DNA of 64,000 nt, taken from assembly GCF_000024845.1 (NCBI RefSeq), contig NC_013501.1, positions 121,001-185,000 on the forward strand, written 5' to 3'. The stretch comes from Rhodothermus marinus DSM 4252. Its GTDB lineage: Bacteria > Bacteroidota > Rhodothermia > Rhodothermales > Rhodothermaceae. Below are positions 8,146 through 17,631 of the stretch, piece after piece. Below the pieces are notes generated by a model. That model was not told the origin of the DNA and searched no databases. It saw only the letters and a list, made by a program, of their open reading frames with translations. The position numbers and the translations under genes are program-made. Each line of letters opens with the position of its first letter. The first letter of the stretch is position 1.

Positions 8146-8170
8146 GGCGCAAACCAATCCGGAGCAAGCC

Positions 8171-9760
8171 ATGCGATTTCGAGCCGTCTGGTTATCCGTT
8201 CTGCTACTCGGTCTGGTCCCGAGGCTTCAGGCGCAGGATCGGGTCGCCTGTCAGGTGCCGCTGCCTTCGGTCGAGCGCATCGAAGCGGTGCGCGCCTACA
8301 TCCGCCAGAGTTGGGACGTGCTGACGCGCTCGCACCGCGACCTGCTGGCGGCCGTGCAGGACCCCAAGATCGAACACGAACCCGGCACGCCCTGGCCGCT
8401 CTACATCGCCGCCACGGAAGACTCGGTGGCGGTGTGGCATCGGCTTCAGCAGGAATTGCCCGACTCGGTGCTGCAGCAGATCGTGCTGCGTGTGCTGCCC
8501 GAAGACCCGGTGGCCCATCTGGATGAAATCCACCCGCACGGCCTGCTCTATCTGCCGGAACCCTACGTGGTGCCGGGCGGACGCTTCAACGAGATGTACG
8601 GCTGGGACAGCTACTTCATCGTCGTGGGGCTGCTGCGCGACGGGCGCGTCGACCTGGCGAAGGCCATGACGGACAACCATCTCTACCAGGTGCGCCACTA
8701 CGGCAAGGTGCTCAACGCCAACCGCACCTACTACCTGACGCGCTCGCAGCCGCCGTTCCTGAGCGCCATGGTGCTGGCCGTTTACGCGCACACGCAGGAT
8801 CGCGACTGGCTGGCCGCGGCCGTGCCGCTCATCGAGCGCTACTATGCCTACTGGACCACGCCGCCCCATCTGGCCGGCGAGACGGGACTTTCCCGCTACT
8901 ACGATCTGGGCGAAGGGCCGGCACCCGAAGTGGTGGCCGGCGAGCGCGACGCGCAGGGGCGCACGCACTACGATCGCGTTCGCGAATACTACCGCATGCA
9001 CGAGGTAACGGCCTACGACGAATCGCTCTACTACGTGGCCGAGGCCGATTCGCTGACGCCGCTTTTCTACAAGGGCGACCGCTCGATGCGTGAGTCGGGC
9101 TTCGATCCGTCCAACCGCTTCGGCCCGTTCAGTGTGGACATCATCCACTATGCGCCGGTGGGGCTGAACGCCCTGCTGTACCGGATGGAGACGGACCTGG
9201 CCCGCATTCACGAAATCCTGGGCGACACGGCGGCCGCCGCCGCATGGCGCGCCCGGGCCGAGGCGCGGCGCGAACGGGTCGATCGCTACCTGTGGGACTC
9301 CGAGCGCGGCCTGTACTTCGACTACAACTTTCGGACGGGGCGTCGCAGCGATTACGTGTTTGCCACCACGTTCTATCCGCTCTGGGTGGGGATGGCCTCG
9401 CCCGAGCAGGCGGCCCGCGTGGCGGCCAACCTGTATTTGCTGGAGGCGCCCGGCGGCCTGCTCACCAGCACGCACATCAGCGGGAGCCAGTGGGATGCGC
9501 CCTACGGCTGGGCCCCGCTCTACCTGATTGCCGTCGAAGGCCTCCGTCGCTATGGCTACGACGAGGCGGCCGACCGGCTCACGGCCAAGTTCGTTTCGAT
9601 GATCGTGGAAGACTTCGAGCGAACCGGCGTGATTCTGGAGAAGTACGACGTGGTGCAGCGCCGCTCCGATGTGGCGTTGCGCTACGGCTATACGTCGAAC
9701 GAGATCGGCTTCGGCTGGACAAACGCCGTCTTTGCCGAACTGCTGGCCCAGATGGATTGA
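8171..9760 (+). CDS. Trehalase, GH37, exported
   Basis: 529 residues with a signal peptide ending LVPRLQAQ. Both trehalase signatures are visible: PGGRFNEMYGWDSYF (from residue 135) and QWDAPYGWAP (from residue 440). A central RSQPPFLSAM and the DRYYD-like region agree. Hydrolyses alpha,alpha-trehalose to two glucose molecules, probably in the periplasm given the signal peptide. Rhodothermus marinus accumulates trehalose and mannosylglycerate as compatible solutes, and a thermostable trehalase is known from it, so recovery of external trehalose is a sensible role. The methyltransferase gene follows after 4 nt. Confidence 0.95.
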   Translation: MRFRAVWLSVLLLGLVPRLQAQDRVACQVPLPSVERIEAVRAYIRQSWDVLTRSHRDLLAAVQDPKIEHEPGTPWPLYIAATEDSVAVWHRLQQELPDSVLQQIVLRVLPEDPVAHLDEIHPHGLLYLPEPYVVPGGRFNEMYGWDSYFIVVGLLRDGRVDLAKAMTDNHLYQVRHYGKVLNANRTYYLTRSQPPFLSAMVLAVYAHTQDRDWLAAAVPLIERYYAYWTTPPHLAGETGLSRYYDLGEGPAPEVVAGERDAQGRTHYDRVREYYRMHEVTAYDESLYYVAEADSLTPLFYKGDRSMRESGFDPSNRFGPFSVDIIHYAPVGLNALLYRMETDLARIHEILGDTAAAAAWRARAEARRERVDRYLWDSERGLYFDYNFRTGRRSDYVFATTFYPLWVGMASPEQAARVAANLYLLEAPGGLLTSTHISGSQWDAPYGWAPLYLIAVEGLRRYGYDEAADRLTAKFVSMIVEDFERTGVILEKYDVVQRRSDVALRYGYTSNEIGFGWTNAVFAELLAQMD

Positions 9761-9764
9761 CGCA

Positions 9765-10394
9765 ATGAACCGCCGGGCGCACTGGGAACGCATTTACGCG
9801 ACGCAGCCTGTCGAACGGGTGGGCTGGTACCGGCCACACCTCGACACATCGCTGACCTGGATTCAGGAGCTGAACCTGCCCCGCAGGGCCCGCATTCTGG
9901 ACGTGGGGGGCGGGGCTTCGACACTGGTGGACGACCTGCTGACGCTGGGCTTCGAGGACATCACCGTGCTGGATCTCTCGGCCACGGCGCTGGCGCATGC
10001 CCGGGCGCGACTGGGCGCACGGGCCGACCGCGTCACCTGGATGGAAGCCGACATCACTGAAGCGGCGCTCCCGGAAGCCGCCTATGACCTGTGGCACGAC
10101 CGGGCCGTGTTTCATTTTCTGACGGAGCCGGACGACCGTGCCCACTACCTCGAACGACTTCGGCGGGCGCTCCGCCCCGGTGGATTTCTGATCCTGGCGA
10201 CGTTCTCGCCCGAGGCGCCACCTACGTGCAGCGGCCTGCCGGTGGTACGCTACGATCTGGAAACACTGGTGCGTACGATAGGTCCGGGCTTCCACCTGGT
10301 GCGCCACGGCCGAGAGCATCACGTCACGCCTGGAGGCATCGCTCAGCCGTACCTGTACACCTGCTTTCAACGCAACGAGGAAGAAAAGCCATGA
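9765..10394 (+). CDS. Class I SAM-dependent methyltransferase
   Basis: 209 residues from the ATG at 9765, 4 nt after the trehalase stop. The SAM-binding motif I is ARILDVGGGASTLVDDL, motif II is DITVLDLSATAL, and the acidic loop MEADITEAALP follows. DLWHDRAVFHFL marks post-II. Typical of small cytoplasmic methyltransferases of unknown substrate (methyltransferase_11/25-like). It begins MNRRAHWERIYATQPVERVGWY, a start shared with thiol- or aldehyde-linked methyltransferases, but I cannot name the substrate. The stop overlaps the next start (ATGA), so translation is probably coupled to the dehydrogenase. Confidence 0.88.
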   Translation: MNRRAHWERIYATQPVERVGWYRPHLDTSLTWIQELNLPRRARILDVGGGASTLVDDLLTLGFEDITVLDLSATALAHARARLGARADRVTWMEADITEAALPEAAYDLWHDRAVFHFLTEPDDRAHYLERLRRALRPGGFLILATFSPEAPPTCSGLPVVRYDLETLVRTIGPGFHLVRHGREHHVTPGGIAQPYLYTCFQRNEEEKP

Positions 10395-11407
10395 CGCGTG
10401 CGCTGCCTGCTACCATGCGGGCCATGGTGCTGGAGGCCCCCGGACGCCCGCTCGTGCTTCGCGAACTGCCCGTGCCCGCACCCGGCCCGGGCGAAGTGTT
10501 GCTTCGGGTGGAAGCGTGCGGCGTGTGCCGTACCGATCTGCACATCGTGGATGGCGAGTTGCCCGAGCCCAAGCTGCCGCTGATCCCGGGCCACCAGATT
10601 GTGGGGCGGGTGGTGCGATTGGGTGAAGGCGTGACCCGCTTTCGGGAGGGCGACCGCGTGGGCGTGCCCTGGCTGGCCGAAACATGCGGAACGTGCCGCT
10701 ACTGCCGTCGCGGCCAGGAGAACCTGTGTCCGAACGCCTGCTTCACCGGCTACACGCGCGACGGTGGCTTTGCCGAGTTCACCACGGCTCTTGCCGACTA
10801 CTGCTATTCACTCCCCGACGACGTGTACGACGCGCCGCACGCGGCACCGCTGCTGTGTGCCGGGTTGATCGGCTACCGCACCTACCGGCTGGCCGGACCG
10901 CACGTCGAGCGCCTGGGTCTGTACGGCTTTGGCGCGGCCGCGCATCTGATCATCCAGGTGGCCGTGGCCCGCGGCCAGCAGGTCTACGCATTCACCCGGC
11001 CTGGCGACACGGCCGCGCAGGATTTTGCCCGAAAACTGGGAGCCGTCTGGGCCGGTGCCTCGACGGAGCGTCCGCCGGAGCCGCTCGATGCCGCGTTGAT
11101 CTTCGCACCGGTAGGGGCGCTGGTGGTCGAGGCGTTGCGCTCGGTGGATAAGGGCGGCGTGGTGGTGTGCGGCGGGATCCACATGAGCGACATCCCTTCG
11201 TTTCCCTATCGGCTCCTCTGGGAGGAGCGCGTCATTCGCTCGGTGGCCAACCTGACGCGCCAGGACGGTGAGGAATTTCTGAAGCTGGCGCCCACCATTC
11301 CCGTACGTACCGAGGTCACGTGTTTCCCGCTGGAAGAGGCCAACGAGGCGCTTCGGCGACTCCGCGAAGGCCAGCTCCAGGGCGCCGCCGTGCTGGTGAT
11401 GGGATAG
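10391..11407 (+). CDS. Zinc-dependent alcohol dehydrogenase (MDR superfamily)
   Basis: 338 residues. The catalytic-zinc motif is CGVCRTDLH plus GHQIVGRVV. The structural-zinc cluster is CGTCRYCRRGQENLC (four cysteines, intact). The nucleotide-binding segment is unusual: LGLYGFGAAAHL keeps the GxGxxA-like turn of the Rossmann fold. It resembles the AdhA/YogA-type, often annotated zinc-binding alcohol dehydrogenase family protein. Oxidises primary alcohols or reduces aldehydes in the cytoplasm using NAD(P). Overlaps the methyltransferase by 4 nt and ends 2 nt before the convergent GlsB-like gene. Confidence 0.92.
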   Translation: MTRALPATMRAMVLEAPGRPLVLRELPVPAPGPGEVLLRVEACGVCRTDLHIVDGELPEPKLPLIPGHQIVGRVVRLGEGVTRFREGDRVGVPWLAETCGTCRYCRRGQENLCPNACFTGYTRDGGFAEFTTALADYCYSLPDDVYDAPHAAPLLCAGLIGYRTYRLAGPHVERLGLYGFGAAAHLIIQVAVARGQQVYAFTRPGDTAAQDFARKLGAVWAGASTERPPEPLDAALIFAPVGALVVEALRSVDKGGVVVCGGIHMSDIPSFPYRLLWEERVIRSVANLTRQDGEEFLKLAPTIPVRTEVTCFPLEEANEALRRLREGQLQGAAVLVMG

Positions 11408-11409
11408 GG

Positions 11410-11673
11410 TCAGGCGGGACGGCCTGCAACCTTGCGATAAAGCCAGAGCAAAATCAACGCTCCGATTACGGCCAGAATCAGACTACCCAGGTCAAAATCG
11501 ACGGCCCGCCCCTCTCCGATACCCAGCAGCCCGGCCAGGAAGCCGCCGATCAGGGCCCCGACAATGCCAATGAGAATGGTTACGATGATACCGCCCGGGT
11601 CTTTGCCCGGCATGATCCATTTCGCCAGCGCGCCTGCCAGCAAGCCCATCACAATCCAGGATAAAATGCCCAT
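11410..11673 (-). CDS. GlsB/YeaQ/YmgE family small membrane protein
   Basis: 87 residues with three hydrophobic segments: residues 3-15, 26-48 (rich in glycine, IVTILIGIVGALIGGFLAG) and 62-80. This is the transglycosylase-associated or stress-response membrane family (YeaQ/YmgE), typically induced by general stress. The conserved start MGILSWIVMGLLAGALAKW and the motif GKDPGGI are exact family features. Molecular function is not known. Monocistronic, convergent with the dehydrogenase. Confidence 0.88.
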   Translation of the reverse strand: MGILSWIVMGLLAGALAKWIMPGKDPGGIIVTILIGIVGALIGGFLAGLLGIGEGRAVDFDLGSLILAVIGALILLWLYRKVAGRPA

Positions 11674-11793
11674 CAGAATTCAGAATGTCGTCGTGAAGGT
11701 GAAACCTGCTTTAGATTAGCCGAAAAGGATGGAAAACAGGTAGCAGCATTGGATTTTTCGACAATTAATTCTGGCGCAGCTTCAGAAGATGGC

Positions 11794-12624
11794 TTACCAG
11801 ATCTGGCTCAAAGCCTGCAGGAGCAGGCGGCCGGCGATGAAGAGGGCCAGTACGGCGAAGATGCGGCGGAGCCAGACGGTACGGAGGCGGTGGGCGGTCT
11901 GCACGCCGAAGCGGGCGCTGATGGTAGCGGGCACGGCCAGCAGCAATCCGTGCAGCACGTCCACATGCCCCAGGGTGGGCATGCCAGGCGAAGCGGCGGG
12001 CGACGAGAGCGCGTAGCTCAGGATCCCCACCAGCGAGATCAGCACGATCGTGGCGCTGGAGGTCCCGACTGCTCGGTGCATGGGGAGGCCCAGCAGCCGA
12101 TGGTAGAGGGGCACGAGGATGATACCGCCGCCCACGCCGGCCGCGGCGGCCACGGCGCCGGCCACCGTGCCGGCGCCCGCCAGCACGGGCCAGCGCAGGC
12201 GAAAGGTGGGCGTGGTGCCCGGATTATGTGCCTCACCGCGCAGCATGCGCAGCGCGACCGACAGCAGCACCAGGCCGAAGACCAGCCGGAAGGCCGTCCC
12301 GTTGTACCAGGGCTGGGTGGTGACGTAGCGCGTGGTGAGCGTGATGGCCAGCGCGCTGAACAACCCGGCCCCGAGCGCTACGGCGGGCACGACGGCCTGT
12401 CGCCGGTACTGAAACCAGGCGCTGCTGAGCGAGGCCAGCAACGTGCAGAACAGACTGGTTCCCAGCGTCAGTGGTGTGACCACCGACGCCGGGACGCCGA
12501 TGGCCTGGAAGTAAAAGAAAAGTACGGGGGCAAAGACGATCCCGCCGCCGACGCCGACCAGGCCCGCCAGGAAACCGCCCAGCAGCCCGATACCCAGCAG
12601 AAGCAGCAGGTAAGTCAGTTGCAT
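11794..12624 (-). CDS. Sulfite exporter TauE/SafE family permease
   Basis: 276 residues with about eight hydrophobic segments and the duplicated glycine motif of the family: GLVGVGGGIVFAPVLF near the N-terminus and AAAGVGGGIILVPLYH at its counterpart in the second half. These inner-membrane permeases move sulfite, sulfoacetate or other small organosulfur anions. The substrate here is not determined by context. Its start codon overlaps the stop of the S41 protease gene by one base, so the two are likely on one mRNA. Confidence 0.9.
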   Translation of the reverse strand: MQLTYLLLLLGIGLLGGFLAGLVGVGGGIVFAPVLFFYFQAIGVPASVVTPLTLGTSLFCTLLASLSSAWFQYRRQAVVPAVALGAGLFSALAITLTTRYVTTQPWYNGTAFRLVFGLVLLSVALRMLRGEAHNPGTTPTFRLRWPVLAGAGTVAGAVAAAAGVGGGIILVPLYHRLLGLPMHRAVGTSSATIVLISLVGILSYALSSPAASPGMPTLGHVDVLHGLLLAVPATISARFGVQTAHRLRTVWLRRIFAVLALFIAGRLLLQALSQIW

Positions 12625-14285
12625 CAGTTCGGGGACAGCAGGGCCGCGTAGGTCCGGGTGTCACGAAGCAGTTCGGCCGCCCGCTGCACGACCGGATCGT
12701 CGGCCAGCAGGTAGCGCAGGCGTTGCTCCGGCGAGAGGTAGCGGGCCAGCAGTTCCTGGCGGAGCTGGCGCCGGAGTGCGTCGGCTTCGCGCTCGAAGGC
12801 CGCCTTTTTCGCACGGGCCAGTGCGTCGCGGACGTTCTGCAACGCCGCCAGCGCCTGCGTGTAGTCGGCCGCTTCCAGTTGCGTTTCCAGCGAGGCCAGC
12901 GTATGTTCGGCGGCGATCTGATAGTCGAAGTTCCGGCCGTTCAGCCAGGCCCGGAATTCCTGCAGGATGCGATCGTCCACCCGGACGTCCGGCGTGGGCG
13001 GCTCCGGATGCCGGGCCACGTAGTAGTTGGCAAAGAAGAAGAAGGCGGCCTGGCGACGCAGCGCGGCTTCGAGCGGACCGGGCTCCGGAGGTGCGACCAC
13101 CACGTCGGGTTCAATGCCGTGGCCGTCGCGCACGACGCGGCCGTTGCGCGTGTAGTAGGTGCGCCGCAGCGAGTCGGGCACGAGCTGGCCATGGCCGTCG
13201 TGTCGGCTGTAGTCGATGGCCTGGATGCTACGGCCGCTGGGGGTATAGTAGGCGGCGGTGGTCAGCTTGAGCGCCGTGTTGTACGGAAGCGGACGGATGA
13301 TCTGCACGAGCCCCTTGCCGTAGGTGTTCGTCCCGACGATCAGACCACGGTCCAGATCCTGGATGGCGCCGGCCACGATCTCGCTGGCCGAAGCGCTGAA
13401 CTCATTGACCAGCACCACCAGCGGCAGATCGGGATAGAGCGGCGCCGACTCGTTGCGATAGACCCGCGTGCGGTCCGGCGTGCGGCCCCGCGTCGAGACG
13501 ATCGGCGCGCCCTGCGGCACGAACAGCCCGGCCACTTCGACGGCCGCCTCCAGCAGGCCGCCGGGGTTGTCCCGCAGGTCCAGCACCAGACCCCGCAGCG
13601 GACCCGCCGCCTGAAGCTGTTCGATGGCCCGGCGCACCTCTTCGCCGGCGCCCAGCGCGAACCGCTCCAGCCGGATGTAGCCCAGTCCTTCCGTCGTGTC
13701 GTCGTTCAGAAAACCGACGTACGTGACGTTTTTGAGCTGGACCTCTTCGCGCGTCAGCACGAACTGGAGCGGCAGCGGCTCCCCTTCGCGCTCGACGGTC
13801 AGCGTGACCGTGGTGCCCGGCTGGCCGCGCAGCATCTGACGCACCGTCTCCAGCGACAGGCCGTCGGTGGGCTGGCCGTCGATGTGCGTGATGATGTCGC
13901 CCGTGCGAATGCCCTGGCGATAACCCGCCGTTCCTTCGATGGGAGCCAGCACCGTGAGCCGGCCGTTGCGAATGCCCACGTTCAACCCGACGCCGCCGTA
14001 GCGACCGCGCGTCAGCAGTTCGATCTCACCCCGATCCGCCTCGTCGAAAAACGTGGTGTACGGGTCCAGCTCGGCCAGCATGGCATCGATTCCCTTGCGC
14101 ATGAGGCGGCCGGGATCGATCGGATCGATGTAGTCGGTGACCAGCGTCTCGTAGAGTGCGCCGAAGATCCGGAAGTGCTTCTGCAGCGCAAAAAATGTGT
14201 CGCTACGAGGCGCAACAAACCCGATGCCCAGCCCCAGAAGCAGGACCAGCAGCAGGGGCGTCAGGTTGCGTTGCGGCGTCTTCAT
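12624..14285 (-). CDS. S41 family carboxy-terminal processing protease (Ctp-like)
   Basis: 553 residues. An N-terminal membrane anchor or signal (LLLVLLLGLGIGFVAP), then a PDZ domain (GGVGLNVGIRNGRLTVLAPIEG through HIDGQPTDGLS), then the S41 catalytic domain: LRDNPGGLL, NEFSASASEIVAG (catalytic Ser about residue 301) and NTYGKGLVQ (catalytic Lys). A long C-terminal helical tail rich in Arg, Leu and Ala follows (about residues 440-553). Ctp proteases trim C-terminal tails or degrade envelope proteins in the periplasm. The tail resembles that of Bacteroidota tail-specific proteases. Six bases after tatC. Confidence 0.93.
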   Translation of the reverse strand: MKTPQRNLTPLLLVLLLGLGIGFVAPRSDTFFALQKHFRIFGALYETLVTDYIDPIDPGRLMRKGIDAMLAELDPYTTFFDEADRGEIELLTRGRYGGVGLNVGIRNGRLTVLAPIEGTAGYRQGIRTGDIITHIDGQPTDGLSLETVRQMLRGQPGTTVTLTVEREGEPLPLQFVLTREEVQLKNVTYVGFLNDDTTEGLGYIRLERFALGAGEEVRRAIEQLQAAGPLRGLVLDLRDNPGGLLEAAVEVAGLFVPQGAPIVSTRGRTPDRTRVYRNESAPLYPDLPLVVLVNEFSASASEIVAGAIQDLDRGLIVGTNTYGKGLVQIIRPLPYNTALKLTTAAYYTPSGRSIQAIDYSRHDGHGQLVPDSLRRTYYTRNGRVVRDGHGIEPDVVVAPPEPGPLEAALRRQAAFFFFANYYVARHPEPPTPDVRVDDRILQEFRAWLNGRNFDYQIAAEHTLASLETQLEAADYTQALAALQNVRDALARAKKAAFEREADALRRQLRQELLARYLSPEQRLRYLLADDPVVQRAAELLRDTRTYAALLSPN

Positions 14286-14291
14286 GGCAGT

Positions 14292-15173
14292 TCAGGGTCC
14301 GTACAGGGCACGGCGCAGTTCTTCTTCCCGTCGCCGGCTTACGATCGTCGCTATATGTATCGACAATTCATAAAGTAACAAAAGCGGAATGGCGACAAGC
14401 ACCTGCGAAATGGGATCGGGCGGGGTAAACAGGGCGCCCAGCACCAGGGCGACAATCAGCGCGTAGCGGCGGCCCTTGCGCAGTACATCGCCCGTGATCA
14501 GACCCATTTTAGCCAGGAAGTACACGATTACCGGCAGCTCGAACAGCAGGCCCACTCCGAAGGCCCACATCGTGACCATGTTGAAATATTTGGTGATGTC
14601 GAACTGGTTGACGATCTGCTCGGAGATCGTGTAGTTGGCGAAGAACTGCAGGGCCAGGGGGGTGATGACCAGGTAGCCGAACAGCACGCCCAGGATGAAA
14701 AAGCCCGTGGCGAAGGCGGCGGCGAAGCGCATGCCCTGCTTTTCGTGCGGATACAGGCCGGGCTCGATGAACTTCCAGATCTGATAGATGAGCACGGGCG
14801 AGCCGATGATGACGCCCACGAACAGAATGGTACCGATGTGGGCAAAGAACTGGCCGGTGATCGTGCGGTTGAGCAGTTCCAGCGGCTTGGCGTCCAGGTG
14901 AAACACCCGGTACATGAAAAAGTCGGGGCGAGTGGGTCCCAGCAGAATGTTGTCGATGATCCACTTGCTGAAGAAACTGCAGAGGATCGTCGAGGCCAGC
15001 ACACCCGCCAGCCCTTTGATCAGGCGCCAGCGCAGCTCCTCCAGGTGATCCAGAAAGGACATTTCGGCCATGTCGGCCTCCGGTGCAGCCCCCGCGGGCG
15101 CACCGTCACCCTGGGCGGGAGGCAACGGGGAGGTGGTGGCCGGCGATGAACTACGCGATCCGAACAGTTTCAT
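14292..15173 (-). CDS. tatC: Twin-arginine translocase subunit TatC
   Basis: 293 residues. After a low-complexity Ser/Pro/Ala N-terminal extension of about 35 residues comes the conserved MSFLDHLEELRWRL, then six hydrophobic segments. FIEPGLYPHEKQG is the TatC periplasmic-loop signature, and FGVGLLFELPVIVYFLAKMGL matches the fourth and fifth segments. TatC is the receptor for twin-arginine signal peptides in the inner membrane and exports folded proteins together with TatA. No tatA is in the window. It sits between the phosphoribosyltransferase gene and the S41 protease gene, all on the reverse strand. Confidence 0.95.
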   Translation of the reverse strand: MKLFGSRSSSPATTSPLPPAQGDGAPAGAAPEADMAEMSFLDHLEELRWRLIKGLAGVLASTILCSFFSKWIIDNILLGPTRPDFFMYRVFHLDAKPLELLNRTITGQFFAHIGTILFVGVIIGSPVLIYQIWKFIEPGLYPHEKQGMRFAAAFATGFFILGVLFGYLVITPLALQFFANYTISEQIVNQFDITKYFNMVTMWAFGVGLLFELPVIVYFLAKMGLITGDVLRKGRRYALIVALVLGALFTPPDPISQVLVAIPLLLLYELSIHIATIVSRRREEELRRALYGP

Positions 15174-15202
15174 GGCTTACTCCAGCACAGCGCGCAGCGG
15201 AC

Positions 15203-15811
15203 CTACAGCGAGTCCGATGCGCTTCGGGGTCCGTCCCGCAGATTCAGGTCCAGCAGCGAATCGACCCAGAGCCCTTCGGCCTCCAGGCGGCTCCGGCCGC
15301 TGCTCCAGGTGAAGTTGAACAGCGTCAGCACGCCGCACACCTCGAAGCCGTCGCTCCGCAGCAGCGCCACGGCCCGGGCCGCGCTGCGGCCGCTGTTCAG
15401 GATGTCGTCCACCAGCACGACGGGCTCCTCGCGGCTCAGCGGGCCTTCGACCAGCCGGTGGCGGCCGTAGGGCTTACGCTGCTCCCGGATGAAGCCGCCA
15501 CGCAACTCCGGCGCACCGGGCGGGGGCGGCGCCGACAGGATGGCGCAGACCAGCGCGTAAGCGCCGAAGCCGAAGCCGGCAACCTGGCGGACGCCCCGTG
15601 CGCGTACCCGTTCGGCCAGCACCCGGCCGACTTCCCGGAACGTATCGCCTTCCAGCATCGGGATCCGGGTATCCAGCAGCCATCCGATGGGCTGGCCGCG
15701 CGGATCGGTGATGGGCTCCTGCTCACGACGCACCAGCGCCCGCGCGTAGAGCCGGCGTCCGAGATCGACCAGGTCGGCATAGGCCGACGGGCTCAGGGTA
15801 CGCTCTGCCAT
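15203..15811 (-). CDS. Orotate phosphoribosyltransferase-like protein
   Basis: About 202 residues from the ATG at 15811 (MAERTLSPSAYADL). The frame has an earlier ATG at 15850, but the shorter form fits better. The PRPP-binding motif VVLVDDILNSGRSA is textbook for type I phosphoribosyltransferases. The preceding GFIREQRKPYGRHRLVEGPL resembles the flexible loop region of PyrE. It transfers phosphoribosyl from PRPP to a base, possibly orotate in UMP synthesis. Overall similarity to classical PyrE is moderate, so substrate and symbol stay open. It precedes tatC by 29 nt. Confidence 0.78.
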   Translation of the reverse strand: MAERTLSPSAYADLVDLGRRLYARALVRREQEPITDPRGQPIGWLLDTRIPMLEGDTFREVGRVLAERVRARGVRQVAGFGFGAYALVCAILSAPPPPGAPELRGGFIREQRKPYGRHRLVEGPLSREEPVVLVDDILNSGRSAARAVALLRSDGFEVCGVLTLFNFTWSSGRSRLEAEGLWVDSLLDLNLRDGPRSASDSL

Positions 15812-15897
15812 GGCCGTGATGGAATCGGGGCCCTGCCGGGCCCATCTCAAACCATTTGATCACGCTGAAAACCCCAAACCGGCCGGCGCGTTCCGGC

Positions 15898-17205
15898 TCA
15901 GGCCACCACGAAGTCGTACAGCGGGAACTGGCGGCACAGGGCTTCCACTTCCTGACGAATGCGACGCCGGAGCGCCTCGTCGCCGGGATGCGAGAGCACC
16001 TGATCGATCCAGTCCACCACCTGGCGAAACTCTTCCTCCTTGAACCCGCGCGTGGTCATGGCCGGTGTGCCGATCCGGATGCCGCTGGTGACGAAGGGGC
16101 TCTTGTCGTCATAGGGCACCATGTTTTTGTTCACCGTAATGCCCGCTTCGCCCAGCAGCGCTTCGGCTTCCCTGCCGGTCAGACCCTTGTTGCGCAGGTC
16201 GATCAGCACCAGGTGGTTGTCGGTGCCGCCGGAGACCAGGTTGTAGCCGCGCTCCAGAAAGGCTTCGGCCATGGCCCTGGCGTTGCGCACCACCTGCCGG
16301 GCGTATTCCTTGAACTCCGGCTTGAGCGCCTCGCCGAAGGCCACCGCCTTCGCCGCGATCACGTGCATGAGCGGGCCGCCCTGCGTGCCGGGAAAGACGG
16401 CCGAATCCAGCAGCTCGCTCATCTTCTTGATACGGCCGCTCTTGGGCGCCGTGATGCCGAAGGGGTTGTCGAAGTCGCGGCCGATCAGGATCATGCCGCC
16501 ACGCGGCCCGCGCAGCGTCTTGTGCGTGGTGGTGGTGACGATGTGCGCGTAGGGCATCGGATCGTTCAATACCCCTGCCGCGATCAGGCCGGCCGTGTGC
16601 GCCATGTCCATCCACAGCAGGGCGCCCACTTCGTCGGCGATCTCCCGGAAAGCCTTGTAGTCGAAGTCACGCGGGTAGGCGCTTGCGCCGATCGAAATCA
16701 GCCTGGGCCGCACCTTACGCGCCTTGTCGCGCACTTTGTCCATGTCGATGCGGCCGGCCAGCGGGCCGTCTTTTTCCACCCCGTAGTATTCGGCATGGTA
16801 GAGGATGCCCGAGAAGTTGACCGGACTGCCGTGCGTCAGGTGGCCGCCGTGCGCCAGGTCGAGTCCCAGAAACGTGTCGCCGGGCTTGAGCGTGGCCAGA
16901 TAGACGGCCGCGTTGGCCTGCGCGCCCGAGTGCGGCTGCACGTTGACCCATTCGCAGCGGAACAGCTTGCGCGCCCGCTCGCGGGCCAGCTCCTCGACGA
17001 TGTCCACGTACTCGCAGCCGCCGTAGTAACGCTTGCCGGGCAGCCCTTCGGCATACTTGTTCGTCAGCGGCGAACCCATCGCCTCCAGCACGGCCCGCGA
17101 GACGAAGTTTTCCGAAGCGATCAGCTCCAGCCCGTTGTTCTGGCGCTCGACTTCCTTCTGGATGGCCTGAAAAACCTCCGGATCCTGAATTTCCAGTACC
17201 GACAT
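15898..17205 (-). CDS. glyA: Serine hydroxymethyltransferase
   Basis: 435 residues, the usual length. The PLP-lysine segment is [21 protein letters not shown], and the N-terminal [27 protein letters not shown] is nearly invariant in GlyA. It interconverts serine and glycine with tetrahydrofolate and is the main source of one-carbon units in the cytoplasm. Single gene on the reverse strand with about 90 nt of untranslated space on each side. The assignment is secure. Confidence 0.97.
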   Translation of the reverse strand: MSVLEIQDPEVFQAIQKEVERQNNGLELIASENFVSRAVLEAMGSPLTNKYAEGLPGKRYYGGCEYVDIVEELARERARKLFRCEWVNVQPHSGAQANAAVYLATLKPGDTFLGLDLAHGGHLTHGSPVNFSGILYHAEYYGVEKDGPLAGRIDMDKVRDKARKVRPRLISIGASAYPRDFDYKAFREIADEVGALLWMDMAHTAGLIAAGVLNDPMPYAHIVTTTTHKTLRGPRGGMILIGRDFDNPFGITAPKSGRIKKMSELLDSAVFPGTQGGPLMHVIAAKAVAFGEALKPEFKEYARQVVRNARAMAEAFLERGYNLVSGGTDNHLVLIDLRNKGLTGREAEALLGEAGITVNKNMVPYDDKSPFVTSGIRIGTPAMTTRGFKEEEFRQVVDWIDQVLSHPGDEALRRRIRQEVEALCRQFPLYDFVVA

Positions 17206-17294
17206 GGTCTGCCTTGTTGATCGTCCAGGGTGCCTTCCGGCAAAATACGAAAAAACACCGGGCCGGTTTGATAAGCGCTGTGCGAAAAGTTACG

Positions 17295-17621
17295 TCAGCG
17301 CACGGGCCGCTCGATCAGAAAGAACTGGCCGCCGATCCCCAGAAAGCGCCAGTAGTCCTTTTCGCCGTCGTCGCCGTCGGGATCGACCGTGTAGATGCTC
17401 CACAGATAGTAGTTGTCACGCCGGGCAGCCTTTCGAGCCAGCACGGCAGCCAGATCGGCGCCCGCGTCGGCGAAAGCCCGACCGACGGCCGAGCTTCCCA
17501 GCTCCTGTTGCAGGTGCTCGGCCGCCCGATTCCGCACGTATTCCTCAAACGCCCGGGGCTTCGGGTTGTACAGGTACAGCACCCCGGCCACCGTCAGCAG
17601 CAACACCAGTCCGATCCGCAT
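17295..17621 (-). CDS. DUF4359 family small exported protein
   Basis: 108 residues. It starts with a short hydrophobic anchor (MRIGLVLLLTVAGVLYLYNP), then a helical region (FEEYVRNRAAEHL), and ends with the family hallmark RRDNYYLWSIYTVD followed by YWRFLGIGGQFFLIE. DUF4359 proteins are found in cyanobacteria and Bacteroidota, and no function is known. The hydrophobic start suggests periplasmic or membrane-tethered location. It lies 10 nt after the DUF4159 gene on the same strand, so probably co-transcribed. Confidence 0.75.
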   Translation of the reverse strand: MRIGLVLLLTVAGVLYLYNPKPRAFEEYVRNRAAEHLQQELGSSAVGRAFADAGADLAAVLARKAARRDNYYLWSIYTVDPDGDDGEKDYWRFLGIGGQFFLIERPVR

Positions 17622-17631
17622 AGCCGCCTCC